Positions 1 through 7,141 of a stretch of DNA of 64,000 bases are shown here, piece after piece. Position 1 is the first letter of the stretch. Each line of letters starts with the position of its first letter. The stretch covers positions 93,039 to 157,038 of the forward strand of contig JBJOKE010000091.1 of the NCBI GenBank assembly GCA_046046245.1, written 5' to 3'. Both the position numbers and the translations under genes were made by a program. The notes beneath the pieces were generated by a model, which was given only the letters and a program-made list of their open reading frames with translations, did no database searches and was not told the DNA's origin. The DNA is from UBA4615 sp046046245. Lineage in GTDB: Bacteria > Pseudomonadota > Gammaproteobacteria > Burkholderiales > Burkholderiaceae_E.

Positions 1-316
1 CGATGCGACGCTCGGCGAGCGCGCGCACGGCGGGCTCGTCGGCGCCGGCCGCGACCATCGACCCGGCGGCCTGCGACGGCGGCGCGGCGTGGCTGCCGCC
101 GTGGGCGGCACACAGCGCGCAGGCCGGCTCGTCGCCGCTGCCGTGGTGGCCGACGGGCGCGTCGACGCGCCCCGCGGAGGAGGCGTCGGCCACGCAGAGA
201 TCGTGCGCGTCGGCTCTCGCCTGCGCGAGCACGCGCGAGACGCTCGGCGCGAGGCCCGACAGCAGCAGGCAGAGCGCGACGAGCGCGGCGACGGCGAAGG
301 GGCGGCGGGACGGCAC
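1..316 (-). CDS. DUF2946 family protein (partial, runs off the window)
   Basis: A minus-strand frame opens with GTG at 316 and is still open at base 1, so the C-terminus is missing. The start is followed by a short basic stretch and a hydrophobic helix (about residues 5-27), which fits a signal peptide or membrane anchor. Further on lies the motif CALCAAHGG, a close cysteine pair followed by histidine, with another cysteine near residue 41. This layout is typical of DUF2946, a small family often found near copper or TonB-receptor genes. Its function is not established. A second in-frame GTG at 364 would add 16 residues before the hydrophobic segment and is less likely. No metal-related neighbour is visible because the window ends. 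Confidence 0.6.
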   Translation of the reverse strand, partial: MPSRRPFAVAALVALCLLLSGLAPSVSRVLAQARADAHDLCVADASSAGRVDAPVGHHGSGDEPACALCAAHGGSHAAPPSQAAGSMVAAGADEPAVRALAERRI

Positions 317-542
317 GGAGGACGGCGACAGGCCGGTCGAGGACGGGCCGGTCCAGTCTAGCACCGGCCCCCCGGTCCGCCGCGATGCCCTCGGGCGACG
401 GGCGGCCGGGCCGGCCTCGGTTCGGCGGCGCCCCCGCCTCGGCGCGCGGCGCATCCACCTGCGCCCGGCGGATCCGGAACCCCGCCCCCCGGGCGGGCAG
501 GGCCTGGGCTATCGTCGCGGCTCCGCCCCTCCGACGCCGCCC

Positions 543-1223
543 GTGCCGCCCACCCCGCCGATCCGCCGCGACGACGCCCTGCACGCCACGCTCGCCGAGC
601 GACTCGCGCGCTGGCCGGTCCGCACGATCGACGATCCGGCGCTGCGCCGCGCGGCGATCGCGGTGACGATCGTCGACGCCGGCCACGGCGCCGGGCTGTC
701 CGGCCTGCCGAGCCACGCCGACTGGAGCGAGGAGGCCGCGCTGCTGATGACCCGCCGTCCCGCCCACATGAACCGCCACGCGAGCCAGTGGGCGCTGCCC
801 GGCGGCCGGACGGACCCCGGCGAGACGCCCGAGGCGGCAGCGCTGCGCGAACTGCACGAGGAGGTGGGCCTTGCGGTGGCGACCGACGTGGTGCTCGGGC
901 GCCTGGACGACTACGCGACGCGCAGCGGCTTCGTGATCACGCCGGTCGTCGTCTGGGCCGGTCCGGCGCGCGTGCTGCGGCCGGACCCGGGCGAGGTCGC
1001 GTCGGCGCACCGCGTGCCGCTCGCGGAGTGGCTGCGCGACGACGCGCCGATCCTCGATCCGCCGCACGAGCCGGGCGGCGCGCCCGTGCTCCGGATGCCG
1101 CTCGGCGACGATTGGGTGGCCGCGCCCACCGCGGCGGTGATCTACCAGCTGCGCGAGGTGCTGCTGCTCGACCGGCCGACGCGGGTCGCGCACTTCGACC
1201 AGCCCCGATTCACCTGGCGCTGA
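543..1223 (+). CDS. Nudix hydrolase, CoA-pyrophosphatase (NudL)-like
   Basis: 226 residues from GTG 543. No ATG lies near the start of the conserved region. A complete Nudix box (GX5EX7REUXEEXGU) occupies about residues 87-109, beginning GGRTDPGE and ending REL-HEEVGL. The segment just before it (MTRRPAHMNRHASQW) resembles the extended signature of CoA-diphosphatase-type Nudix enzymes, which cleave CoA or acyl-CoA to 4-phosphopantetheine derivatives and 3',5'-ADP. The Nudix activity is well supported by motif; the substrate is inferred. The next gene, pyroglutamyl peptidase, starts 11 bases after the stop, so the two are probably co-transcribed. The start is uncertain because no clear ribosome-binding site is seen. 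Confidence 0.85.
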   Translation: MPPTPPIRRDDALHATLAERLARWPVRTIDDPALRRAAIAVTIVDAGHGAGLSGLPSHADWSEEAALLMTRRPAHMNRHASQWALPGGRTDPGETPEAAALRELHEEVGLAVATDVVLGRLDDYATRSGFVITPVVVWAGPARVLRPDPGEVASAHRVPLAEWLRDDAPILDPPHEPGGAPVLRMPLGDDWVAAPTAAVIYQLREVLLLDRPTRVAHFDQPRFTWR

Positions 1224-1234
1224 GGACCGACGAC

Positions 1235-1879
1235 GTGAGGACGATCCTGCTCACCGGCTTCGAGCCCTTCGGCGGCGAGTCCGTGAACCCGAGCTGGCTG
1301 ATCGCCTCCGCCCTGGACGGCGAGACGATCGGCGGCGCCCGCGTGCACGCGCAGCGCCTGCCGACGGCCTTCCGCGCCTCGCTGCGCGTGCTGCGCGCGG
1401 CGCTGCGGCGGCACCGGCCGGTGCTCGTCGTGGCGCTCGGCCAGGCCGGCGGCCGCGCCGAACTGTCGATCGAGCGCGTGGCGATCAACGTCGACGACGC
1501 CCGGATCCCCGACAACGCGGGCGCGCGCCCGATCGACGTGCCGGTGGTCCGCGGCGGCCCGGCCGCCCACTTCAGCACGCTGCCGATCAAGGCGATCGTC
1601 GCAGCGCTGCGGGCGCGCGGCGTGCCCGCGGCGGTCTCTCAGACCGCGGGCACCTTCGTCTGCAACCACGTGTTCTACGGGCTGCAGCACGCGCTCGCGG
1701 GCACGCGGGTGCGCGGCGGCTTCGTCCACGTGCCCTACCTGCCCGAGCAGGCGGCCGCATGGCCGGGCGAGCCCTCGCTGCCGCTCGCGACGATGGTCGA
1801 CGGCGTGCGCGAGGCGCTGCGCGTCGCGCTCGCGCACCGCGGGCCGGACCTGCGCGAGGACGGCGGCGCAGTGAGCTGA
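1235..1879 (+). CDS. pcp: Pyroglutamyl-peptidase I
   Basis: 214 residues, the usual length for this cytosolic cysteine peptidase (family C15), which removes N-terminal pyroglutamate from peptides. The protein opens with the family signature TILLTGFEPFGGESVNPSW. The Glu-Cys-His catalytic set can be located: Glu in GRAELSIERVAIN (about residue 79), Cys in GTFVCNHVFYG (about 142) and His in GGFVHVPYLPEQ (about 165). GTG 1235 is chosen because the conserved N-terminus begins two residues later. It lies 11 bases after the Nudix gene. The C-terminus faces the oppositely oriented reductase gene 15 bases away. Confidence 0.93.
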   Translation: MRTILLTGFEPFGGESVNPSWLIASALDGETIGGARVHAQRLPTAFRASLRVLRAALRRHRPVLVVALGQAGGRAELSIERVAINVDDARIPDNAGARPIDVPVVRGGPAAHFSTLPIKAIVAALRARGVPAAVSQTAGTFVCNHVFYGLQHALAGTRVRGGFVHVPYLPEQAAAWPGEPSLPLATMVDGVREALRVALAHRGPDLREDGGAVS

Positions 1880-1894
1880 CCGACCGCGGACGCG

Positions 1895-2902
1895 TCAGCC
1901 GGCGCGCCGCCCGGCGTCGAACACCGCGTGCTCGCCGAGCCCCGCCTCGACCTCGCCGCGAAGCATGCGCGCGTAGTGGTCCCGCAGGGTCTGCGTGCCC
2001 GTCTCGGGCGTGGCGGCGGCGTCGTAGCGGCCGGTGTCGGGATCGAGCACCAGCATCGACTCGGTCGCGTAGTAGCGGCCGATCCGCGCGAGCTCGGCCT
2101 TGCGCGCGAGCGCGGGCACGATGCGGCCGCCGACCGACAGCACGGCCACGATCGCGTCGAGCAGGCCGACCGGCACACGCCTGAAGCGCGGTTCGGTGCC
2201 CAGCAGGCCGAACAGCATCTCGCCCTGCTCGCGCGGCGTGATGGCCGGCCCCGGGCCACCGATCGGCAGCACCCGCCGCCAGCGGGCCGGATCGTCGACG
2301 CAGTCGGCGAGGAAGGCGCCGAGGTCGTCGTCCGAGATCGGCTTGCACGCGGTGAGCGTGCCGTCGCCGAAGACGAGGAACGGCCGGCCGCGGCGGACCC
2401 GCTCGATCTGCCCGGACAGCGACTTGAAGAACGCGGTGGGTCGCACGATCGACCAGTCGAGCGGCGCGTCGCGCAGCTCGCGCTCGAACGCGAGCTTGGC
2501 CTGCTGGAACGCCAGCAGCGGCTTCTGCACGCAGATCGCCGACAGCAGCACGAAGCGCGTGGCGCCCGCGCACTGCGCGGCCGCGAGCAGCGCCGAGTGC
2601 GCGCGATGGTCGATCGCCCGGGCGTCGGCCGGCTCCCCGGTGCGCGAGGCGAGGCACGACACCACCGCGTCGAAGCGTTCGCCACGGAAGCCGTCGCGCT
2701 CGATGGACGCGGCGTCGGTGACGTCGCCCGCGCGCACGTCGGCCCCCTCGAGGCCGGCCGGGCGCGGCCCGCCGTCGGGCCGGGCCCGCACCAGCGCGGT
2801 CACCGCGTGGCCGCGGGCGAGCAGCGCGCGTACCGTCGCGCGGCCGATGGTGCCGGTGGCACCGGCGACGAAGACCCGGCAGGGCCGGCGCTCGGAGTCC
2901 AT
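1895..2902 (-). CDS. NAD(P)H-binding reductase, BciA (divinyl chlorophyllide 8-vinyl reductase)-like
   Basis: 335 residues. An atypical short-chain Rossmann protein: GATGTIGR near residue 14 is the dinucleotide-binding loop. Several stretches recall BciA, the NADPH-dependent 8-vinyl reductase of bacteriochlorophyll synthesis: CVQKPLLAFQQAKLAFE, IVRPTAFFKSLSGQ and TLTACKPISDDDLG. No bacteriochlorophyll or carotenoid operon is visible around it; the neighbours are a peptidase and a cytochrome peroxidase. It may be a true BciA in a phototroph whose other genes lie elsewhere, or a paralogue acting on another substrate. Family membership is fairly sure, the reaction is not. Confidence 0.7.
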   Translation of the reverse strand: MDSERRPCRVFVAGATGTIGRATVRALLARGHAVTALVRARPDGGPRPAGLEGADVRAGDVTDAASIERDGFRGERFDAVVSCLASRTGEPADARAIDHRAHSALLAAAQCAGATRFVLLSAICVQKPLLAFQQAKLAFERELRDAPLDWSIVRPTAFFKSLSGQIERVRRGRPFLVFGDGTLTACKPISDDDLGAFLADCVDDPARWRRVLPIGGPGPAITPREQGEMLFGLLGTEPRFRRVPVGLLDAIVAVLSVGGRIVPALARKAELARIGRYYATESMLVLDPDTGRYDAAATPETGTQTLRDHYARMLRGEVEAGLGEHAVFDAGRRAG

Positions 2903-2974
2903 GCGCGCCCTCCCCGGCCGCGTTGCGAGTCGACCGCCTCAGGGTACCTCAGCCGGCGCCCGAGCCGGCTCGCG

Positions 2975-4300
2975 TCAGCGCTTGAACGGGCTCGAGAACT
3001 TCGGATCCGAGACGAATGCGGTATCGGTCAGCGTGCCGAGGAAGGCGACCAGTGCGGCCTTGTCGGACGCCGACAGGTTCAGGCGCCGCGGCGGGCCGCT
3101 GCCACCCGCGCCGCGCAGCCGCGGGTCGAGCGCCGGACCGTCCCGCACGCCCGAGTCGTAATGGTCGATCACCTGGGCGAGTGTGGCGAAGCGACCATCG
3201 TGCATGAAGGCCTGCGACAGCGCGACGTTCTTCAGCGACGGCGACTTGAAGACCCGCGACTCGCCGGCATCCAGACCGTTGCCGAGCGCGTTGGCCGCGA
3301 GCGCGAAGGAGGGCGGCACGTGGCAGCCGGCGCAGCCCAGGCCGCCCTGCTGGGGCGGCAGCAGGAACAGCTGCCGGCCGCGTTCCTGCGCGGCGGAGAA
3401 GCCGACGATCGGCGTACCGAGGCCGCGGTCCGGCAGCGCCGGATCGAAGCCGAGCGCGTAGCCCGCGTCCCAGGCGCTGCCGGTCGAGACCATGGAGCGC
3501 ACGAAGTGCGCGAGCGCGCGCTGGATCCGCGCCTCGGTCATCGTCGCGTCGCCGAACGCGTACTCGAAGAGCTCCGGGTAGTACGGCAGCGCCGCCATCT
3601 TCGCCAGCACCGCGGGCATCCCGCCGCGCGTCGCGTCGAAGCCCATCTCCGCCGGATGCTGGATCGGCTGCGTCGACTGTGCCTCGAGGCTGGCCGCGCG
3701 CTTGTCCCAGAACATGGTGCCCGGCGTGAAGTAGCGCAGGTTGCCGAGCCGCATCGCGTGGGCCGTCGTGAGGCCGCCGCCGAAGCCCGTGCTGAAGCGC
3801 GCCGGATCGTCGAAGCCGTCGGCCTGCCGGTGGCACGACGCGCAGGACACCGAATCATCGACGCTCAGCCGCCGGTCGTTGAACAGCACGCGGCCGAGCG
3901 TGGCGACGCGGTCGGAGACCGGGTCGTTGCCCGGCGTGTTGTCGAGCGCACGGACGGCCGCGCCGAGGTAGTACGCGGGCAGCACGGGCGCCGCGTAGTT
4001 CGCCGGCACGGCGAGGTCGAGGTCGACCCACTGGGCCGCGGCGGCCGACAGCGTCTTCGTGCCGGTCGTGGCCGTCGTGCCGGTCGTGGCCGTCGTGCCG
4101 GTCGTGGCTGTCGTGCCGGTCGTGGCCGTCGAGGCAGGCGTGCCGCCGGGGTCGGTCGTCGGCGAGGACGAGGGCGCGCCGGCGGCGGGGAGCGGGTCGG
4201 ACGACCCGCCGGCGCAGCCGGCGATCGCGAGGACGAGCGCGCAGGCCGCGCCGGTGCGCGCGGCGAGGTGCCGCGAAAGGGTCCGTACGCGGGCGGGCAT
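2975..4300 (-). CDS. Di-heme cytochrome c peroxidase/MauG-family lipoprotein
   Basis: 441 residues from ATG 4300. The N-terminus has a hydrophobic segment ending in a lipobox (LAIAGC), so it should be a periplasmic lipoprotein. A threonine/glycine-rich linker with four TATTGT repeats follows. Two CXXCH heme sites are present, CASCH (about residue 158) and CAGCH (about 311), as in bacterial cytochrome c peroxidases and MauG-like enzymes; FMHDGRF and the C-terminal AALVAFLGTLTD are also typical of the family. The family reduces H2O2 with electrons from small cytochromes or oxidises proteins; which applies here cannot be told. It is divergent from hflX with 151 bases between. Confidence 0.88.
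   Translation of the reverse strand: MPARVRTLSRHLAARTGAACALVLAIAGCAGGSSDPLPAAGAPSSSPTTDPGGTPASTATTGTTATTGTTATTGTTATTGTKTLSAAAAQWVDLDLAVPANYAAPVLPAYYLGAAVRALDNTPGNDPVSDRVATLGRVLFNDRRLSVDDSVSCASCHRQADGFDDPARFSTGFGGGLTTAHAMRLGNLRYFTPGTMFWDKRAASLEAQSTQPIQHPAEMGFDATRGGMPAVLAKMAALPYYPELFEYAFGDATMTEARIQRALAHFVRSMVSTGSAWDAGYALGFDPALPDRGLGTPIVGFSAAQERGRQLFLLPPQQGGLGCAGCHVPPSFALAANALGNGLDAGESRVFKSPSLKNVALSQAFMHDGRFATLAQVIDHYDSGVRDGPALDPRLRGAGGSGPPRRLNLSASDKAALVAFLGTLTDTAFVSDPKFSSPFKR
4059..4130 (+). repeat. 18-bp tandem repeat, four copies
   Basis: Four head-to-tail copies of an 18-bp unit (plus-strand GTGCCGGTCGTGGCCGTC) with a single C-to-T change in the third copy. On the coding (minus) strand they encode the hexapeptide TATTGT in the linker between the lipid anchor and the first heme domain of the peroxidase-family protein. 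The unit is a multiple of three, so copy-number change would alter only linker length. Near-identity of the copies suggests recent slippage. Confidence 0.9.
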
Positions 4301-4451
4301 GGGAGGTCTCGGCGCTCGGGGGGAGGAACCGCCCGGACGGCGGCTTCCCACGCTAGCGCTCCGGTCGGCGGCGCGCGCGGCACGCCCGGTGCGGCCGGTC
4401 GCGGGCGGCCGACGGCCGGCGCAGCCGCGCACCCGTGGTACCGTGCCGGCC

Positions 4452-5894
4452 GTGCGAACCCTTCTCGAAACGAACGACCGCCCGCTGCGCGCGCTGGCGG
4501 TGGCGGTGCAGCTGCCCGCGACGAGCGACCGCGAGCTCGAGGTCTCCATCGGCGAGTTGCGCGAGCTTGCCAAGACGCTCGGCTTCCGCGTGGTGGGGAC
4601 CCTGGTGCAGAAGCGCGCCGGCTTCGACCCGACCGGATACTTCGGCGTCGGCAAGCGCCGCGAGCTGCGGCGCATCGTCGAGCACGGCTTCTACGGCGGA
4701 CCCGCCGACGACGTGTCGGACGAGGACGACGACGGGGATGACGAGCGCACCGGCTCGCCACGCGGCGCCGAGCGCGCGAAGCAGGCCCAGCGCTCCGAGG
4801 CCGACCCCGGCACCCGGCACGTCGACGTGATCCTCGTCGACCACGAGATCTCGCCCTCGCAGGCGCGCAACCTCGAGATCGACGCCGGCGTCGAGGTGAT
4901 GGACCGCACGATGGTGATCCTCGAGATCTTCCACCGCCACGCGAGCTCGAACGCGGCGCGCGCGCAGGTGGAGATCGCGCGGCTGCGCTACCTCGCGCCG
5001 CGGCTGCGCGAGGCGGCCAAGCTCGCGGGCCCGAAGGGCCGGCAGCGCGCCGGCACCGGCGGGCGCGGTGCCGGCGAGACCCAGATGGCGCTGGACCGCC
5101 AGAAGATCCGCGACCGCATCGTCGAGCTGCAGGCCGACATCGACCGGATGGAGGCCGAGCGGCGCACGCAGCGCGCACGCCGCCAGTCGGGCGTGGGCAT
5201 CGCGCGGGTCGCGCTGGTGGGCTACACCAACGCCGGCAAGTCGACGCTGATGCACGCGCTGACCGACAGCGACGTGCTGGTCGCCAACAAGCTCTTCGCG
5301 ACGCTCGACACCACGGTGCGCACGCTGCACCCGCCCACCGTGCCGCGCGTGCTGGTCAGCGACACCGTGGGCTTCATCAAGAACCTGCCGCACGACCTGG
5401 TCGCATCGTTCAAGTCGACGCTCGAGGAGGCGGCCGAGGCCGCTCTGCTGCTGCACGTGATCGACGCGAGCGATCCCGGATGGGAGCGCCAGCTGAAGGT
5501 CACCGACGAGGTGCTCGCCGAGATCGGCGCGCAGGACGTGCCGCGGATCCGCGTGTTCAACAAGGTCGACGCGGTGGGCGACGGCGACGCGCAGGCCGCG
5601 CGCGCCGGCGTGCTGCGGCTGCTCCACCCCGACTGCGTGGTGATGAGCGCGAAGCGCGCCGAGGACGTCGCACGGCTGCACGCGACGATCCAGGGCTTCT
5701 TCTCGAAGGGCCTCGTCGAGGCCGAGCTCTTCCTGCCGTGGGCGGACCAGAAGCTGCGCGGCGAGGTCTTCGCCAGCTGCGAGGTGCTCGCCGAGGAGGC
5801 CGACGCCGAGGGCGCACGCCTGCACGTGCGCGGCGAGGCGGCGGCGATCGAGAGCCTGAAGCGGCGGCTGGGCGGCACGGCGGGAACGACCTGA
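4452..5894 (+). CDS. hflX: GTPase HflX
   Basis: 480 residues from GTG 4452 (an in-frame GTG at 4443 would add three). HflX binds the large ribosomal subunit and splits stalled or idle ribosomes. The N-terminal HflX domain is followed by a helical segment with the glycine-rich GTGGRGAGETQ signature. The G domain has G1 GYTNAGKST (about residues 256-264), G3 DTVGF and G4 NKVD. Between TGYFGVGKRREL and the ISPSQARNLE motif there is an unusual acidic and polar insertion of about 45 residues. No hfq precedes it; psiE follows, so it is not in the classic hfq-hflX-hflKC cluster. Confidence 0.95.
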   Translation: MRTLLETNDRPLRALAVAVQLPATSDRELEVSIGELRELAKTLGFRVVGTLVQKRAGFDPTGYFGVGKRRELRRIVEHGFYGGPADDVSDEDDDGDDERTGSPRGAERAKQAQRSEADPGTRHVDVILVDHEISPSQARNLEIDAGVEVMDRTMVILEIFHRHASSNAARAQVEIARLRYLAPRLREAAKLAGPKGRQRAGTGGRGAGETQMALDRQKIRDRIVELQADIDRMEAERRTQRARRQSGVGIARVALVGYTNAGKSTLMHALTDSDVLVANKLFATLDTTVRTLHPPTVPRVLVSDTVGFIKNLPHDLVASFKSTLEEAAEAALLLHVIDASDPGWERQLKVTDEVLAEIGAQDVPRIRVFNKVDAVGDGDAQAARAGVLRLLHPDCVVMSAKRAEDVARLHATIQGFFSKGLVEAELFLPWADQKLRGEVFASCEVLAEEADAEGARLHVRGEAAAIESLKRRLGGTAGTT

Positions 5895-6030
5895 CCCGGC
5901 GCCCGCGCGGGGCGCTGCCAGTACGGCCCAGTCGGGCTTCGGTCCGTCGCCGGCCCGGCTCGCGCTACGCTGTCGACCGCGCAGGTGCCCGGTGTCTCCG
6001 ATCCGACGTGCGCAGCCGAGGTGCCCCCCG

Positions 6031-6423
6031 ATGCCCGACGTCCACAAGCTCATCCTCGCGACCGAGAAGTCGATCCTGATCCTGATCGCGGGCTTCACCG
6101 TGTTCGCGGTCGGCCAGGAGATGCTGCACATGGTCCGGAGCGACGGCGTGAAGCTCACCGACCTGCTGCTGCTGTTCATCTACGCCGAGGTGCTCGGCAT
6201 GGTCGCCGCCTTCTACCGCAGCCGCGAGATCCCGATCTCGATCGCGATCTTCATCGCCATCACCGCGCTGTGCCGGCTGATCATCCTGCAGGGCAAGGGG
6301 ATCAGCACGGTCGACCTCGTCTACGAGAGCGGCGCGGTGCTGCTGCTGGCGGCGTCGGCGGTCGCCATCCAGTGGCGCTCGAACCTGGCGGTGCGCGCCG
6401 GCCGACGCGACGACGAGGGCTGA
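6031..6423 (+). CDS. psiE: PsiE-family phosphate-starvation-inducible membrane protein
   Basis: 130 residues with four predicted transmembrane segments, a length typical of PsiE. The stretch LLLLFIYAEVLGMVAAFYRSREIPI matches the conserved core of the family (quoted in part: LLLFIYAEVLGM then YRSREIPI). ATG 6031 is chosen because the conserved N-terminal amphipathic helix starts there; an upstream in-frame ATG-less extension would add only a proline- and arginine-rich tail. The family's molecular role is unknown; in Escherichia coli it is induced by phosphate starvation. I see no clear Pho box. It faces the next minus-strand gene across a double hairpin. Confidence 0.85.
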   Translation: MPDVHKLILATEKSILILIAGFTVFAVGQEMLHMVRSDGVKLTDLLLLFIYAEVLGMVAAFYRSREIPISIAIFIAITALCRLIILQGKGISTVDLVYESGAVLLLAASAVAIQWRSNLAVRAGRRDDEG

Positions 6424-6438
6424 CGACACGGCGTCACC

Positions 6439-6477
6439 GTGCCGCGACGGACCGCGGCACGGCGGCACCGTGCCGCC
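6439..6477. terminator. Tandem hairpins between convergent genes
   Basis: Two perfect stems lie back to back: GTGCCGC/GCGGCAC (6439-6460, loop of 8) and GGCGGCAC/GTGCCGCC (6461-6477, loop of 1). They sit between psiE and the convergent membrane-protein gene, which suits a bidirectional transcription end. No long T run follows, as is common in GC-rich genomes. Confidence 0.5.
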
Positions 6478-6514
6478 TCCTCGGCGGCGGACGGGCGCGA
6501 CGGCGCCGCGCCCC

Positions 6515-6799
6515 TCAGGGCCGACGCGCCGCGCGGACCCGCCAGAGCCCGTGCAACCCGCTGACCAGCTGCAGCGGCCACAGGAACGTGCAGACGGTCA
6601 CCCAGAATGCGCGACCCTTCAGCCCGTCGGTGAGGTCCGGCCGGCTCGGATCGGGCGGCCCTTCTCCGAACAGGTGGCGATGTCGATAGGTCAGCAGGCC
6701 GAAGACGAAGCCGGCCCCGAGGAAGAGGGTGATGGCGAGAGGCTGCACGGCGACCGTCCATGCGAAATGACACACGACTCTGTCACGTATCCTGGACAT
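6515..6799 (-). CDS. Small two-helix membrane protein, unrecognised
   Basis: 94 residues from the chosen ATG 6799. The protein has two hydrophobic stretches, around QPLAITLFLGAGFVFGLLTY and FWVTVCTFLWPLQLVSGLHGLW, separated by a polar loop containing GPPDPSRPDLTDGLKG. I do not recognise the family. The frame remains open upstream to 6868, but the upstream part is arginine-rich and unlike a membrane-protein start; a GTG about seven codons downstream of 6799 is also possible. It lies 65 bases downstream of the acyl carrier protein gene on the same strand and could be the last gene of that operon. Base composition matches its neighbours. Confidence 0.55.
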   Translation of the reverse strand: MSRIRDRVVCHFAWTVAVQPLAITLFLGAGFVFGLLTYRHRHLFGEGPPDPSRPDLTDGLKGRAFWVTVCTFLWPLQLVSGLHGLWRVRAARRP

Positions 6800-6864
6800 G
6801 CAACGGCGATGACCCTGCCGCGGGCGCGGGTGGATGTACCGGCGCCGCCCGCGTCGACGGGGGA

Positions 6865-7128
6865 TCACGGGCGGGGAGACGCCCCCGCGAGCCGCGCGGC
6901 GAGATAGCCGAGCAGTTCGTCCAGCGTGTGCAGCCGCGCGTAGTCGGCCTCCGGCACGTTCACGCCGAGCCGGGCGTCGAGCGCGATCAGCACGTTCAGC
7001 CAGTCCATCGAATCGAGGTCGACCTGGTGACGCAGCGGCCGGCCCCCGTCGATCGACGCGGGCTCGATCTCGGGCGCCACCGACTGCAGCACGTCGAGCA
7101 CGGTCGCGCGGAGGGTCTCGCGGTCCAT
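6865..7128 (-). CDS. Acyl carrier protein
   Basis: 87 residues. The sequence has the four-helix carrier-protein pattern with DLDSMDWLN at residues 37-45; Ser40 is the expected 4'-phosphopantetheine attachment site. The trailing (I)ALDARLGVNVPE segment is typical of helix II and loop. It is the fifth gene of a minus-strand cluster, 13 bases downstream of the E2 subunit gene. This is not the fatty-acid-synthase acpP context: no fab gene is nearby. It is more likely a dedicated carrier that works with the adjacent acyl-CoA synthetase or 2-oxoacid dehydrogenase. That link is inferred from position only. Confidence 0.85.
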   Translation of the reverse strand: MDRETLRATVLDVLQSVAPEIEPASIDGGRPLRHQVDLDSMDWLNVLIALDARLGVNVPEADYARLHTLDELLGYLAARLAGASPRP

Positions 7129-7141
7129 CGGGGCGTCCTCC

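Noticed and set aside
1895..2902. Photosynthesis gene cluster suggested by the BciA-like protein
   Set aside because: No other bch, crt or puf-like gene is seen within 64 kb.
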